From assembly GCA_041675285.1 (NCBI GenBank), contig JBAYTZ010000009.1, positions 62,001 to 126,000 of the forward strand: 64,000 nucleotides of DNA, written 5' to 3'. Positions 1 through 7,984 of this stretch are shown here, piece after piece. Below the pieces are notes generated by a model. The model was not told where the DNA came from and did no database searches. It worked only from the letters and a program-made list of their open reading frames with translations. A program made the position numbers and the translations under genes. This DNA is from Candidatus Delongbacteria bacterium. Its GTDB lineage: Bacteria; CAIWAD01. Numbering within the stretch: the stretch's first letter is position 1; each line of letters opens with the position of its first letter.

Positions 1-464
1 TGGAGCATCCCGTCACCGAGATGGTGACGGGCGTGGACCTGATCCGCCAGATGATCCGGGCGGCCCACGGCGATGCCATTGAATTCACCCAGGACGACAT
101 CCGGCTCAATGGCCACGCCATCGAGTGCCGGATCAACGCCGAGGACCCGGCCAAGGGCTTCCGGCCCTTCGCCGGCCTGATCGGCGCGCTCAACGTGCCA
201 GGTGGGATCGGCGTGCGCGTGGACAGCCACATCTACCAGGGCTATCAGATTCCGCCCAACTACGACAGCCTGCTGGGCAAGCTGATCGTCCACGCTCCCA
301 CCCGGGAGAAGGCCCTGGACCGCATGCGCCGCGCCCTCAGCGAGTACGTGATCGAAGGGGTGAAGACCACCATCCCCTTCCACCTGCAGCTGATGTCCGA
401 TCCGGTCTTCCGCTCGGGCGAATTCGACATCAAATTTTTGGAACACTGGACTTTTCAAGGCTAA
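1..464 (+). CDS. accC: Biotin carboxylase subunit of acetyl/propionyl-CoA carboxylase, C-terminal part
   Basis: The reading frame enters from outside the window (first full codon at position 3) and ends at 464, leaving about 153 residues. It shows the end of an ATP-grasp biotin carboxylase: EHPVTEMVTGVDLI, then HAIECRINAEDP and the biotin-carboxylase C-terminal domain with YDSLLGKLI. This enzyme carboxylates biotin on the carrier protein with ATP and bicarbonate, the first half-reaction of acetyl- or propionyl-CoA carboxylase. The substrate of the whole complex cannot be told from this piece; a methylmalonyl-CoA epimerase at 6934 makes a propionyl-CoA role possible. The family call is secure. 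Confidence 0.93.
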   Translation, partial: EHPVTEMVTGVDLIRQMIRAAHGDAIEFTQDDIRLNGHAIECRINAEDPAKGFRPFAGLIGALNVPGGIGVRVDSHIYQGYQIPPNYDSLLGKLIVHAPTREKALDRMRRALSEYVIEGVKTTIPFHLQLMSDPVFRSGEFDIKFLEHWTFQG

Positions 465-470
465 GTCTCA

Positions 471-491
471 CCGGGACCCGCGGGGTCCGGT
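471..491 (+). other. Stem-loop between accC and gcvH
   Basis: Directly after the accC stop, ACC-G-GGACC pairs with GGTCC-GGT across a four-base loop, with one bulged G. No run of T follows, so it is not a standard intrinsic terminator. It may be an mRNA-stability or processing hairpin ahead of the gcvH ribosome binding site. The function is inferred. Confidence 0.3.
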
Positions 492-516
492 GGAACCCAC
501 ATACATGGAGAGACAC

Positions 517-897
517 ATGAACATTCCGGGCAACCTGCTGTACACGGAAGAGCACGAGTGGGTGCTGGTGGAGGACGGAACCGTCCTGATCGGCATCACG
601 GACCACGCCCAGGGCGAACTGGGGGACATCGTGGACGTGCAGTTGTTCGAGGTCGGGGCCGAGTTCCAGAAGGGACAGAGCATCGGCACCATCGACGCCG
701 TCAAGGCCACGGCGGACATCTACGCGCCGGTCTCGGGCGTGATCCAGGAGTTCAACGAAGATCTCCCGGACGGACCGGACACCCTGAACCAGGACCCCTA
801 CGGCCGCGGCTGGATCTACAGGATCCGCCTGACCGACCTAAGCGAGCTGGACGAGCTGCTCAGCCCCGAGGACTACGAAGAGCACATCGACATGTAG
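517..897 (+). CDS. gcvH: Glycine cleavage system H protein
   Basis: This is the 126-residue lipoyl carrier that shuttles the aminomethyl group between the P, T and L proteins of glycine cleavage. The lipoyl-domain signature is clear: EEHEWV near the N-terminus, GITDHAQGELGDIV, and the lipoylation site IDAVKATADIYAPVSG with the acceptor at Lys63. Length is normal for the family. The ATG at 517 is chosen because GGAG (507-510) lies six bases upstream; in-frame GTG 490 and ATG 505 have poorer ribosome sites. gcvPA follows after 132 bases that contain a strong terminator-like hairpin. No gcvT or lpd lies in the window. Confidence 0.95.
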   Translation: MNIPGNLLYTEEHEWVLVEDGTVLIGITDHAQGELGDIVDVQLFEVGAEFQKGQSIGTIDAVKATADIYAPVSGVIQEFNEDLPDGPDTLNQDPYGRGWIYRIRLTDLSELDELLSPEDYEEHIDM

Positions 898-959
898 TCC
901 CGCGGCCCGGCGAGGGCCCCGGCCTTCGCCTGCCAGTCCGCTGCCTGCCAGACCCCAAG

Positions 960-991
960 ACGGCGGACCATCCGGTCCGCCGTTTGTTTTT
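960..991 (+). terminator. Intrinsic terminator between gcvH and gcvPA
   Basis: A perfect 10-bp stem, ACGGCGGACC (960-969) with GGTCCGCCGT (974-983), has a four-base ATCC loop and is followed by TTGTTTTT. It is a textbook intrinsic terminator, but it ends only 38 bases before the gcvPA ATG. Either gcvPA transcription reads through it or it acts as an attenuator. Confidence 0.85.
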
Positions 992-1029
992 GAGTTCGCC
1001 CGGCCCGCCGCCGGGAAACCGGAGGATCC

Positions 1030-2403
1030 ATGCCCTACATTCCGCATACAGAGGCCGACCGCCGCGACATGCTGGCGGCCATCGGTGTGGCGCGCTTCGA
1101 GGACCTGCTCGAGAGCGTGCCGGAGTCCCTGCGCCAGACCCGCCCGCTGGAGCTGGCCGAACCGCTCTCCGAGGCCGCGCTGACCCGCCACGTGGGCGAG
1201 CTGGCGGCCCGCAATCAGCCCTGGCCGCCCCAGGACTGCTATCTGGGCGGCGGTTCCTACGTGGGCCACCTGCCCGAGACCGTGCGCAGCCTGGCCATGC
1301 GCTCCGAGTTCATCACGGCCTACACGCCCTATCAAGCAGAAGTAAGCCAGGGCACGCTCCAGACCATCTTCGAATTCCAGACCATGGTCAGCGAGCTGGC
1401 CGGCCTGGAGCTGGCCAACGCCTCGCTCTACGACGGCGCCACCGCGCTGGTGGAGGGCGTGCGCATGGCCCTGTCCGTCAAGCAGGACAAGGAGCCCGCC
1501 CGGCGCCGCGTGCTGGTGGCGGCCCAGCTGAACCCGCGCTGGCTGGACGTGCTGCGCACCTACCTGCATCCCCTGGCGGGCGAGGTGGAGCTGGAACTGC
1601 TGGGCGTCGGCGCCAGCCGGCTCAGCCCGGAGAGCCTGGTCGCCCGGCTGGGTGCGGACGTGGCCGCCGTGGTGGTGCAGAGCCCCAACGCGCTGGGCCT
1701 GATCGAGGACGTGGCCCCGCTGGCCGCCGCCGCCCACGAGGCCGGCGCCCTGCTGGTGCAGGGCTTCGATCCGCTGGCCGTGGCCCTGTTCGAGTGCCCG
1801 GGCGAGGTCGGCGCGGACATCGCCGTGGCCGAGGGCCAGTCCATCTCCCAGCCCCTGCAGTTCGGCGGCCCCTACATCGGGCTGTTCGCGGCCCGCGGCG
1901 ACCTGGTCAAATACATGCCCGGCCGGCTGATCGGCGAGACCCTGGACGCCGTGGGCGCCCGGGGCTACGTGCTGACCTTTCAGACCCGCGAGCAGCACAT
2001 CCGCCGGGAAAAGGCCACCAGCAACATCTGCACGAACCAGGCCCTGGTGGCCACCTTCGCCACCATCCACCTGGCCCTGCTGGGGCCGGTGGGCCTGCGC
2101 GAGAAGGCCCAGTCCCTCTACACCCGCTGTGCCTGGCTGGCCGAGCGCGCGGCCGCGCTGCCCGGCGTGAGCCTGATGGGCGCGGGCGAGCGCTTCCGCG
2201 AGTTCGCCCTGCATGTGCCGCGGCGCGACGCCGTGCTGGCCCGCATGCGCGCGGCCGGGCTGGCTGCAGGCCTGCCCCTGCCCGCGGAGCTGGGCGCCGA
2301 ACTGCTGCTGGTGGCCGTGAACGAACTGCAGGAGCAGGCCGACCTCCAGCGCTGGCTGGACGGGCTGGCCGCCGCCCTGCGCGAGGAGGGAACCCATGCC
2401 TGA
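1030..2403 (+). CDS. gcvPA: Glycine dehydrogenase (decarboxylating), subunit 1
   Basis: This is the 457-residue N-terminal half of the split P-protein. With GcvPB it forms the PLP enzyme that decarboxylates glycine and loads the aminomethyl group onto lipoyl-GcvH. Family features are MPYIPHTEADRRDML at the N-terminus, FLGxGxY-like CYLGGGSYVGH, TAYTPYQAEVSQGTLQ, and IRREKATSNICTNQAL near residue 330. It lacks the PLP lysine, as expected for subunit 1. GGAGG lies just upstream of the ATG. It overlaps gcvPB by 8 bases, indicating translational coupling and equal stoichiometry. Confidence 0.96.
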   Translation: MPYIPHTEADRRDMLAAIGVARFEDLLESVPESLRQTRPLELAEPLSEAALTRHVGELAARNQPWPPQDCYLGGGSYVGHLPETVRSLAMRSEFITAYTPYQAEVSQGTLQTIFEFQTMVSELAGLELANASLYDGATALVEGVRMALSVKQDKEPARRRVLVAAQLNPRWLDVLRTYLHPLAGEVELELLGVGASRLSPESLVARLGADVAAVVVQSPNALGLIEDVAPLAAAAHEAGALLVQGFDPLAVALFECPGEVGADIAVAEGQSISQPLQFGGPYIGLFAARGDLVKYMPGRLIGETLDAVGARGYVLTFQTREQHIRREKATSNICTNQALVATFATIHLALLGPVGLREKAQSLYTRCAWLAERAAALPGVSLMGAGERFREFALHVPRRDAVLARMRAAGLAAGLPLPAELGAELLLVAVNELQEQADLQRWLDGLAAALREEGTHA

Positions 2404-3847
2404 GTTGATCTTCGAGAAATCCCGTCCCGGCGCCGGCAGCTTCACGGCGGCCACGGGCGGCGTGAATTTCGGCGGCCTGGAGCCGCGCCTGCCCCAGCGG
2501 GGCCTGCGCACGCGACCCCTGGGTCTGCCCGAGGTGGTGGAAGGCGAAGTGGTGCGCCACTACCTGGGCCTTTCCACGTTGAACCACCACGTGGACAAGG
2601 ACTTCTACCCGCTGGGTTCCTGCACCATGAAGTACAACCCCAAGGTCAACGACGGACTGGCCCTTTTGCCCGGCTTCACGGGCCTGCATCCCGCGCAGCC
2701 CGCCGCCGAGGCCCAGGGGGCGTTGACCCTGCTCTGGGAGCTGGGCGAGGCCCTCAAGACCATCAGCGGCATGGACGCCGTGACCCTGCAGCCCGTGGCC
2801 GGCGCCCACGGCGAGCTGACCGCCCTGTTCATGATCCGCGCCTACCACGAAAAGCTGGGCCGGCCGCGCCGCAAGGTGATCATCCCCGACGCCGCCCACG
2901 GCACCAACCCTGCTTCCATCGCCATGTCGGGCTACGAGGTGGTCCAGGTGAAGAGCGCGGCCGACGGCTGCATGGATCTGGAGGCCCTGAAGGCCCTGCT
3001 GGACGAGGACGTGGCCGCCTTCATGATCACCAACCCCAACACGGTGGGGATCTTCGAGCGCCACATCGTGGAGATCAACGAGCTGGTGCACGCCGTGGGC
3101 GCCCTGAGCTACATGGACGGCGCCAACTTGAACGCCCTGCTGGGCATCGTCAAGCCCGGCGAGCTGGGCTTCGACATCATGCACATCAACCTGCACAAGA
3201 CCTTCAGCGTGCCCCACGGCGGCGGCGGCCCGGGAGCCGGCCCCCTGGTGGTCAAGCAGCGGCTGGCGCCCTTCCTGCCCGGACCGCTGCCCGTGCGCGC
3301 CGGCGAGCAGGTGGTCTGGGGCGAGCCCGGCCCGGATTCCATCGGCCCCGTCCACGCCTACTTCGGCAACTTCGGCGCGCTGGTGCGGGCCTACGCCTAC
3401 ATCCGCCGGTTGGGCGCCCGCGGCCTGCGCCGCGTCTCCGAGTACGCGATCCTCAACGCCAACTACGTGCGCGTCGGCCTGCAGGACCTCTACAAGGTCG
3501 GCTTCGAGGGCATCCCCTTGCACGAGGTGGTGTTCAGCGCCATCAACCAGAAGCGGCTGGGCTACAAGGCCAGCCACATCGCCAAGCGCCTGCTGGACTT
3601 CGGCCTGCACGCGCCCACCACCTACTTCCCGCTCATCGTGCCCGAGGCCCTGATGGTCGAACCCACCGAGACGGAGAGCCGGGCCACGCTGGACCGCTTC
3701 ATCGCGGCCATGCGCCAGATCCACCGCGAGTGCGAGGAAAAGAACCCGCTGCTGGAGAGTGCGCCGAACACCACGCCCGTCCGCAAGCTGGACGACGTGC
3801 GGGCCGTCAAGCAGCCGCGCCTGCGCTGGCGAAAGGAACAGGATTGA
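2396..3847 (+). CDS. gcvPB: Glycine dehydrogenase (decarboxylating), subunit 2
   Basis: This is the 483-residue C-terminal half of the split P-protein, carrying the cofactor. The PLP-binding lysine is Lys268 in HINLHKTFSVPHGGGGPG, and IPDAAHGTNPAS and MITNPNTVGIFE are typical of the family. It starts inside the end of gcvPA and its TGA overlaps the TTG start of the helicase gene downstream. Split GcvPA/GcvPB is common in Gram-positive, thermophilic and many candidate-phylum bacteria, while most Proteobacteria have a fused GcvP. Confidence 0.96.
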   Translation: MPELIFEKSRPGAGSFTAATGGVNFGGLEPRLPQRGLRTRPLGLPEVVEGEVVRHYLGLSTLNHHVDKDFYPLGSCTMKYNPKVNDGLALLPGFTGLHPAQPAAEAQGALTLLWELGEALKTISGMDAVTLQPVAGAHGELTALFMIRAYHEKLGRPRRKVIIPDAAHGTNPASIAMSGYEVVQVKSAADGCMDLEALKALLDEDVAAFMITNPNTVGIFERHIVEINELVHAVGALSYMDGANLNALLGIVKPGELGFDIMHINLHKTFSVPHGGGGPGAGPLVVKQRLAPFLPGPLPVRAGEQVVWGEPGPDSIGPVHAYFGNFGALVRAYAYIRRLGARGLRRVSEYAILNANYVRVGLQDLYKVGFEGIPLHEVVFSAINQKRLGYKASHIAKRLLDFGLHAPTTYFPLIVPEALMVEPTETESRATLDRFIAAMRQIHRECEEKNPLLESAPNTTPVRKLDDVRAVKQPRLRWRKEQD

Positions 3848-6753
3848 GACCTCCCACCGCCCTGCTGGCCGCCCTGGGGCTGACCCGCTTCGTCGCCCTG
3901 GACCTGGAGACCACGGGGCTCGAGGAGGATTGCGAGATCATCGAGATCGGCCTGGCCTGCTATGAAGCGGGCCAGGTCGCGTCCCGGATCTCCACGCTGG
4001 TGAAACCCTCCGGGCCCGTGCCGCCCCGCATCCTGCACCTGACCGGCATCGATCCGCGCAAGCTCAAGAAGGCCCAGCCGCTGGAGGCCGTCCTGGACGA
4101 GGTCCTGGCGGCCATTGGCGATTCACCCATCGTGGCCCATAATCTGGCCTTTGACCAGGGCGTGCTGCAGCGCTGCGCGGCCCGGGCCGGCCGAGCCTGG
4201 CGTCCGCTGGCGGCGGGGCTGGACACGGTGCCCCTGGCGCGCTGCCTGCTGCCGCTCAATCCCAGCCACCGGCTGGCCGAGGTGGCCGCCACCCTGGCCG
4301 TGCCGCTGGAGAACGCCCACCGCGCGCTGGACGACGCCGAGGCCGCCGGGGAAATCCTGCTCAGCCTGCTGCAGTTGGGAACGGGGCTGGAGCTGCCGCT
4401 GCTGCGACGTCTGGCCCTGCTGGCCGGCGGCACGGGCGATCCGCAGGAAGGGATCTTCCAGGGCCTGCTGGACTGGGTCAAGCGCGAGGGTCCGGGCCCG
4501 GCCTGGCGCCAAGCCCAGCCGCCCTGCCGGGTCAACGTCTACGAATGCGAAGGCGCGGGCGGGGCGGGGGAGTCCGCCTTTGACGCCACCCAGTGGTTTG
4601 GGGCCGACGGGCGCCTGCAGGCCGCCGTGGAGGGCTTTCGGCGCCGGCCCCAACAGGAGGAGCTGGCCCGCGAGGTGGGTCTGTTGCTGGACGCGGCTCC
4701 CGCGGAAGGGAAGACGGCCTGCTGGGTGGCCGAGGCCGCCACGGGCACGGGCAAATCCTTCGCCTACCTCCTGCCCGCCATGCTCACCGGCGCGGCGCGC
4801 CGGGACGCCGGCGGCGGCCCCGTGCTGGTCAGTACGCACACGCGCAACCTGCAGGACCAGCTTTTCGACAAAGACATCCCGCGGCTGGGCCGCCTGTTGC
4901 GCCGGCCCTTCCGCGCCACGGTGCTCAAGGGCCGGGGCAACTACCTCTGCCAGCGTCGGCTGGAGCGCTTGCTGGACGAGGCCCGCGAGCGGCTGTCGCC
5001 CGCCGACCGCCTGGCCCTGCTGCCCGTTGTGAGCTGGGCGGCCCTGACGCGCTCGGGCGACATCGAGGAGTGCACGGGTTTCCGGGCCCACCAGCTGCCG
5101 CGCCTCTGGAGCCAGGTGCGCAGCGAGGGCTCGGCCTGCGCCAACCCGGGCTGCCGCGGCTCGGCCGCCCAACCCGAGGCCCCGGCCGTCTGCTGGGGCG
5201 CCCGCGCCCGCCTGCAGGCCCAGGCTTCGCACCTGGTGGTGGTCAATCACAGCCTGCTCTTGGCCGACCTGGGCGTGGACCACGGCGTGCTGGGCAGCTT
5301 CGACACCTTGATCGTCGACGAAGCCCACCAGTTCGGCCGCAGCGCCGATCAGCACCTGCGGCGCAGTTTCTCCTTCGCCCTGACCGAGGGGCGTCTGCGG
5401 GCCCTGCATGATCCCCAGGGCCAGGGGCGCGGCCTGCTCAAACAGTTGCGCGCCGCCTGGAGCGCGCGGGACGCCGCCCTCCAGCAGGTGGAGCCCGGCC
5501 TGCGCGGGCTGGAGTCCGTGGCCGAGGCCGTGGACGCCGCGCTGGAACCCGTGTTGCGGGCCCGCGCCGCCCTGGCCGCCGTGCAGAAGGAGCGCCACGG
5601 TGCGGCCCTGCAGCGTTCGCGCTACACGCAGAAGGAGCGCCTGAAGGGCGAGAATTCCCCCCTGCGCCTGTTGGCCGAGCCCTGTCGCCAGGTGGAGGAG
5701 GGGCTGGCCGGACTGGCCGGCGCCCTGCGCAGCTGCCTGGGGCTGCTGGAGTCGGCCCGCGAGGAAAACCTGCTGGCCCTGGTGGCCGAGCTGCGCGGCG
5801 AGCAGGAGAACCTGTTGGAGGCCGCGGCCCTGCTGGCTCTGCTGCTCGAGGAGGACGACGAAGGCGGCGAGGCCGTCACTTGGAGCGAGCTGCATCCGGT
5901 GAGCCTGGAGACCACATTCATCCGCCTGCCCGTGGAGGCCGGTCCGCGCCTGCACGAAACGCTCTGGAGTGGCCTGCGGCGCGTGCTCTTCACCAGCGCC
6001 ACGCTGACGGTGGACAGTTCCTTCGACTGGCTGCTGCGCCGGCTGGGCCTGGACCGGCTGCCCGAGCCCGCCCGCACCCTGGTCTTCGACAGCCCTTTCG
6101 ACCTGGCGCGCCAGGCCCGCTGCTACGTGCCCACCTGGCTGCCCGAGGCTTCGGGCTACTCCACCGATGCGTTCGCACTTGAACTGGCGAAACTGCTGGC
6201 CCTGACCTGCGAGCAGTTCGGGCGCGGCACGCTCGTGCTGTTCACCAGCTACACGCTGCTCAGCCGCTGCCAGACAGCTCTCCAGGCGGCCCTGGACACG
6301 GAGCGCTTCCCGCTGCTCGTGCAGGGCCTGGACGGCTCGCGCCACGAACTGCTGGACCGCTTCCGCCAACTGGGCCACGCCGTGCTGCTGGGGGTGGATT
6401 CCTTCTGGGAGGGCGTGGACGTGCCCGGCGAAGCCCTGCAGATCCTGGTGATGACCAAGCTGCCCTTCGACGTGCCGGGCGAGCCGCTGCTGGACGCGCG
6501 CAGCGAGCGCATCCAGCGCACGGGCGGCAACGCCTTCCGCGACCTGAGCGTGCCCGAGGCGGTGATCCGCTTCCGCCAGGGTTTCGGCCGGCTGATCCGC
6601 CACGAGACGGACAAGGGTGCCTTCCTGCTGCTGGACGCCCGGGTGGTGCGCCAGGAATACGGCAAGGTCTTCCTGGACAGCCTGCCGCTGCCCGCGCGGC
6701 CCATGTTGCGGCCGGAGGACTTGCAGCGCGAGCTGCGCAACTTCTTTGCCTAG
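3844..6753 (+). CDS. dinG: DnaQ-family 3'-5' exonuclease fused to DinG-type helicase
   Basis: A 969-residue two-domain protein. The N-terminus is a DEDDh exonuclease (FVALDLETTGLEEDCEIIEIG, Asp20 and Glu22; later SPIVAHNLAFD and HRALDDAEAAG). The rest is an XPD/DinG superfamily-2 helicase with Walker A EAATGTGKS (Lys304), a DEAH box at Asp492, cysteines in the iron-sulfur region (NYLCQRR, ACANPGC) and the C-terminal WEGVDVPGE and FGRLIR motifs. The likely role is unwinding and trimming DNA or R-loop/fork substrates in repair. The TTG start at 3844 is preferred: AAGGAA lies five bases upstream and it overlaps the gcvPB stop as TTGA. An upstream in-frame ATG (3730) lies inside gcvPB and would add a non-homologous extension. 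Confidence 0.9.
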   Translation: MRPPTALLAALGLTRFVALDLETTGLEEDCEIIEIGLACYEAGQVASRISTLVKPSGPVPPRILHLTGIDPRKLKKAQPLEAVLDEVLAAIGDSPIVAHNLAFDQGVLQRCAARAGRAWRPLAAGLDTVPLARCLLPLNPSHRLAEVAATLAVPLENAHRALDDAEAAGEILLSLLQLGTGLELPLLRRLALLAGGTGDPQEGIFQGLLDWVKREGPGPAWRQAQPPCRVNVYECEGAGGAGESAFDATQWFGADGRLQAAVEGFRRRPQQEELAREVGLLLDAAPAEGKTACWVAEAATGTGKSFAYLLPAMLTGAARRDAGGGPVLVSTHTRNLQDQLFDKDIPRLGRLLRRPFRATVLKGRGNYLCQRRLERLLDEARERLSPADRLALLPVVSWAALTRSGDIEECTGFRAHQLPRLWSQVRSEGSACANPGCRGSAAQPEAPAVCWGARARLQAQASHLVVVNHSLLLADLGVDHGVLGSFDTLIVDEAHQFGRSADQHLRRSFSFALTEGRLRALHDPQGQGRGLLKQLRAAWSARDAALQQVEPGLRGLESVAEAVDAALEPVLRARAALAAVQKERHGAALQRSRYTQKERLKGENSPLRLLAEPCRQVEEGLAGLAGALRSCLGLLESAREENLLALVAELRGEQENLLEAAALLALLLEEDDEGGEAVTWSELHPVSLETTFIRLPVEAGPRLHETLWSGLRRVLFTSATLTVDSSFDWLLRRLGLDRLPEPARTLVFDSPFDLARQARCYVPTWLPEASGYSTDAFALELAKLLALTCEQFGRGTLVLFTSYTLLSRCQTALQAALDTERFPLLVQGLDGSRHELLDRFRQLGHAVLLGVDSFWEGVDVPGEALQILVMTKLPFDVPGEPLLDARSERIQRTGGNAFRDLSVPEAVIRFRQGFGRLIRHETDKGAFLLLDARVVRQEYGKVFLDSLPLPARPMLRPEDLQRELRNFFA

Positions 6754-6764
6754 GACTTTTGCTT

Positions 6765-6904
6765 GGACACGAAGCACGGGAAGAGATCGAAGAGCACGAA
6801 GGGGAGAACAGGTGGGAGTCATGCGCAGGGCGCTCGAGTTGCCACCCGCGTTCCAAAGCCAATTCAGGCTTCGTGTTCTTCCGAGCTTCGTGGACTTCGT
6901 GTCC
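6765..6904. repeat. MITE-like imperfect inverted repeat with CACGAAG motifs
   Basis: Left arm 6765-6801 and right arm 6869-6904 are imperfect reverse complements. The outer ten bases, GGACACGAAG and CTTCGTGTCC, match exactly, and further CACGAAG/CTTCGTG copies occur inside both arms. The 67 bases between encode nothing recognisable. The arrangement could fold as one long hairpin and lies between dinG and the epimerase gene. Similar ACGAAG-rich dispersed repeats occur in many environmental genomes, so a small non-autonomous element is the likely identity. No target duplication is evident. Confidence 0.6.
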
Positions 6905-6933
6905 ATTTTAAATAGAACAACCGAGGAGTCGAG

Positions 6934-7335
6934 ATGAAGATCGATCGCGTGGACCACATCGGGATCGCGGTGCCCAGCCTGGACGCCGCCCAGCCCTTCT
7001 GGGAGGATAGTCTGGGCCTGGTCTTCCACGGCCGCGAATACGTGGCCGACCAGCAGGTGACCGTGGCCATGGGCGCCGCGGGGGAGACGCACATCGAACT
7101 GCTGGAGCCCGCCGACCCGGCCAGTCCCATCGCGCGCTTCCTGGAGAAGAACCGCCCGGGCATCCACCACATCGCCCTGCACGTGGACAATCTGGAGGAG
7201 GCGCTGGCCCGCCTCACGGCCCAGGGCGCCACTTTGATTGATCAAGTGCCGCGGCTGGGCGCCGGCGGCAAACGCATCGCCTTTGTCCATCCGAAAAGCA
7301 CGTCGGGCGTGCTGCTCGAACTCTGCGAAGGCTGA
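6934..7335 (+). CDS. mce: Methylmalonyl-CoA epimerase
   Basis: A 133-residue vicinal-oxygen-chelate (glyoxalase-fold) protein that interconverts the (R) and (S) forms of methylmalonyl-CoA on the propionyl-CoA/succinyl-CoA route. Family features are VDHIGIAVPSLDAA at the N-terminus (metal His), HIELLEP, the GIHHIALHVDNLEEAL repeat start, and C-terminal GVLLELCEG. Length and motif order fit epimerases better than lactoylglutathione lyase. GAGGAG lies ahead of the ATG. It stands alone between two repeat regions. Confidence 0.92.
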   Translation: MKIDRVDHIGIAVPSLDAAQPFWEDSLGLVFHGREYVADQQVTVAMGAAGETHIELLEPADPASPIARFLEKNRPGIHHIALHVDNLEEALARLTAQGATLIDQVPRLGAGGKRIAFVHPKSTSGVLLELCEG

Positions 7336-7606
7336 GCTGGCACGCTGTACCTCCTTCCCTCGCAGTGCGCGCGGGAAGGAAGGCGGATTTGCCTCGCACA
7401 TGCCAAAGGATGCCCCGCTCAAGCTGTGGGATGACAAACAGGACGTGTGAGGTGAAGCCCGCAGGGCTGAACCAGAAAATGGGTGAAGCGCAAAGCGCGA
7501 ACCAATCACCAGCGGATCAGGAAGAGCTTGCTTCGGCCGTCTGTCTGACGGCGGCCGTGAGGCCGCCTAGTTACGGCCGCTGAAAAAGCGCCTCTTTGGC
7601 TCCACC

Positions 7607-7632
7607 TTTCTGGCGCCAGCAGAAAGGTGGAA
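7607..7632. repeat. Direct-repeat copy 1 with inverted-repeat core
   Basis: This 26-base segment matches 7749-7774 at 24 of 26 positions. Most of it lies in the hairpin CCACCTTTCT (7602-7611) / AGAAAGGTGG (7621-7630). The two copies bracket the 11-bp tandem array. Probable non-coding repeat element. Confidence 0.6.
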
Positions 7633-7663
7633 GACATGGGTCCCAGCCATGCCGGGATCGAGC

Positions 7664-7740
7664 GGTGCCAGGCCGGTGCCAGGTCAGTGCCAGGCCGGTG
7701 CCAGGTCAGTGCCAGGCCGGTGCCAGGCCGGTGCCAGAGC
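7664..7740. repeat. Seven tandem 11-bp repeats
   Basis: Seven contiguous units of consensus GGTGCCAGGCC occupy 7664-7674, 7675-7685, 7686-7696, 7697-7707, 7708-7718, 7719-7729 and 7730-7740. Units 2 and 4 end in GGTC, units 3 and 5 begin with A, so the 22-bp pair AGTGCCAGGCC + GGTGCCAGGTC is itself repeated. The last unit is degenerate (ends AGAGC). An 11-bp period is about one turn of B-DNA, so this could be a direct-repeat protein-binding array or a slippage-prone microsatellite. No function can be assigned. Confidence 0.9.
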
Positions 7741-7748
7741 ACTGTCCA

Positions 7749-7774
7749 TTTCTGGCGACAGCAGAAGGGTGGAA
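7749..7774. repeat. Direct-repeat copy 2, diverged
   Basis: Second copy of the 7607-7632 segment, with two substitutions that weaken the internal inverted repeat. It lies immediately after the tandem array. Confidence 0.55.
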
Positions 7775-7810
7775 ATCAAGGCGCCCGGCAAGTACCAGGG
7801 ACGAGCCATG

Positions 7811-7878
7811 GGATCCCAGCTTTCGCTGGGATGACAGTCACGATGCCGTGGGATCCCCCGGTCAAGCCGGGGGATGAC
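7811..7878. repeat. Pair of REP-like palindromes
   Basis: Two similar units each start GGGATCCC and end GATGAC. In the first, ATCCCAGC (7813-7820) pairs with GCTGGGAT (7825-7832) over a TTTC loop. In the second, ATCCCCCGG (7853-7861) pairs with CCGGGGGAT (7867-7875). This form resembles short palindromic repeats scattered between genes in many bacteria. A third partial GGGATGACA occurs near 7428. Confidence 0.7.
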
Positions 7879-7984
7879 GAACGGACACATGCTCCACGTC
7901 CATGGAATCTCTGTGCCTCCGTGTCTCTGTGGTTAGAACGCTCAGGCGCTACCTTGGCCTCGTCCAAGCAGCAACCGGAGCCTG

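Larger units (their letters stand above)
7336..7984. repeat. Gene-free repeat island between mce and uvrC
   Basis: These 649 bases carry no convincing gene. In order they hold an 8-bp hairpin (7352-7359 with 7373-7380) that may end the mce transcript, a 10-bp inverted repeat (7602-7630), seven 11-bp tandem units (7664-7740), a diverged copy of the inverted repeat (7749-7774), two REP-like hairpins (7813-7832 and 7853-7875) and a CTCTGTG/CCGTGTCTC-rich stretch (7908-7935). Short open frames crossing it contain only translated repeat and are rejected. The uvrC promoter must lie here or further upstream; no clear -35/-10 pair was found. Confidence 0.75.

Noticed and set aside
898..959. Glycine riboswitch upstream of gcvPA
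   Set aside because: The context invites one, but the 60-base spacer before the terminator lacks the length and conserved helices of a glycine aptamer. A covariance-model search would settle it.
838..2511. Long minus-strand frame opposite gcvPA, and similar ones opposite many genes
   Set aside because: High-GC codon bias creates long antisense frames. The peptides are His/Gln/Gly/Arg-rich without motifs, whereas the plus-strand frames match known families.
7664..7740. CRISPR array
   Set aside because: Units are 11 bp and directly contiguous with no unique spacers, and no cas genes are present. It is a simple tandem repeat.
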